Of a stretch of DNA of 64,000 nucleotides, positions 63,452-64,000 are shown in pieces (the first letter of the stretch is position 1; every line of letters begins with the position of its first letter). The notes beneath the pieces were generated by a model. That model made no database searches. It saw only the letters and a list, made by a program, of their open reading frames with translations, and had not been told where the DNA came from. This stretch comes from Emiliania huxleyi CCMP1516. Lineage: Eukaryota; Haptophyta; Isochrysidales; Noelaerhabdaceae. The position numbers were made by a program, and so were the translations under genes. The DNA is taken from contig NW_005200722.1 in the NCBI RefSeq assembly GCF_000372725.1, positions 110,069 to 174,068 on the forward strand, read 5' to 3'.

Positions 63452-64000
63452 TCAGTAGTAGTCGTCGTCGTCGTCGTCTGACTCTGCCCCTCCCACGCCG
63501 CGCGCCGGGATGTGGGGCTCGAGCGACGCGTCCACCGACTCAAACTCGGCCCTCGCCTCCGCAACCTCAGCGCCACTAGCTTCAAGCGCCAGCGCGGCGC
63601 GGTGTCCCTTTTCGATGTGTGCGCGTACCTGCCGACAGGGGGTGCTGCGTGGGCCCTGGCACGTGGACACAGCGCGGCGGCGGCGGCGGCGGGGCACCTT
63701 CAACGCAGCAGCGGTGCGCATAGCCTTGATCTTCTGAGCGGAGGCGGCGGTCGACATTCCCCGCAGCGTGTTCGCCACAAGCCGAAGCAGCCTGGAGGGG
63801 AGCAACAAGGGAGAGGGACGTGCGCGTTCCCTCCCTCTCACCGCCGTGGCAGGGTCTAGGGACCGAATCTCCTCGAGAGGGCGACCAGCAGCCGCTCGCC
63901 GAGCTGCCGCAGCTCATTCGGCAGCCTACGGAGGAGAGGTGGGCCTCGGTCGCCGCGAAAGGAGGGGGCACCAACGGCGCTGGGGCGGCCGCAAGGGCGG
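63452..64000 (-). CDS. 3' part of an unknown gene running off the window
   Basis: In minus sense an exon at about 63930-63870 reads RLPNELRQLGERLLVALSRR. A second exon (about 63800-63700) reads LLRLVANTLRGMSTAASAQK and IKAMRTAAALK. A GTGCCC donor and GGCAG acceptor then lead to a last exon with RAHIEKGHRAALALEASGAE and ARAEFESVDASLEPHIPARG. It ends in a run of Asp and YY at 63452. The protein is helical and charged with an acidic tail. I do not recognise it, and the 5' part is outside the window. Confidence 0.5.

Overview
The window is nuclear DNA of a GC-rich, repeat-laden unicellular alga, most likely a haptophyte of the Emiliania huxleyi/Gephyrocapsa type (inference). Genes are split by short introns with GT-AG and very frequent GC-AG borders. 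TTAGGG telomere-type repeats are present. One protein carries a plastid/thylakoid-type bipartite leader, another is a ciliary transition-zone protein, and a sialyltransferase-family domain occurs. A run of 100 N (42334-42433) marks an assembly gap. I saw no prokaryotic operons, rRNA or convincing tRNA.

Layout. 1-2.3 kb: TA-flanked DNA transposon (copy A). 3-4.9 kb: PrpF-family isomerase (-). 7.2-8.2 kb: two unknown ORFs. 8.6-9.4 kb: SAP30-like Sin3/HDAC subunit (+). 10.3-14.4 kb: RPGRIP1L-like transition-zone protein (-). 15.5-16.1 kb: probable thylakoid-lumen protein (-). 17.9-19.7 kb: MFS transporter (-). 20.1-21.2 kb: decayed NHL/BTB gene (-). 21.7-23.9 kb: serine carboxypeptidase (+). 24.3-25.2 kb: secreted Cys-rich protein (-). 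25.9-26.7 kb: short-chain dehydrogenase (+). 27.3-30.1 kb: membrane-anchored TPR protein ending in an Aha1-N-like domain (+). 30.4-31.1 kb: polytopic membrane protein (-) with transposon copy B just upstream. 31.2-51 kb: repeat-dominated, with retroposon-like families, nested insertions, a few unknown ORFs and a second MFS transporter (44.2-46.0 kb). 51.8-56.3 kb: divergent glycosyltransferase pair, a GT8-GT29 fusion (-) and a GT32 protein (+). 58.1-60.4 kb: V-ATPase subunit B (-), whose seven exons join exactly in frame. 61-61.9 kb: secreted LRR protein (-). 62.3-63.1 kb: interstitial telomere repeats and a tandem 182-bp repeat. 63.5 kb to the end: 3' end of an unknown gene (-).

The strongest unusual signal is in the introns. 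Many are 65-74 nt GC-AG introns whose first 20-30 nt duplicate the start of the following exon, as if created by tandem duplication of exon sequence around an AG|GC. Several introns in unrelated genes also share one hairpin-like core in the same sense orientation. The second strong signal is the GT8-GT29 fusion beside a GT32 gene. The third is a set of mobile elements whose target-site duplications can be read directly, including three insertions nested in one retroposon copy.
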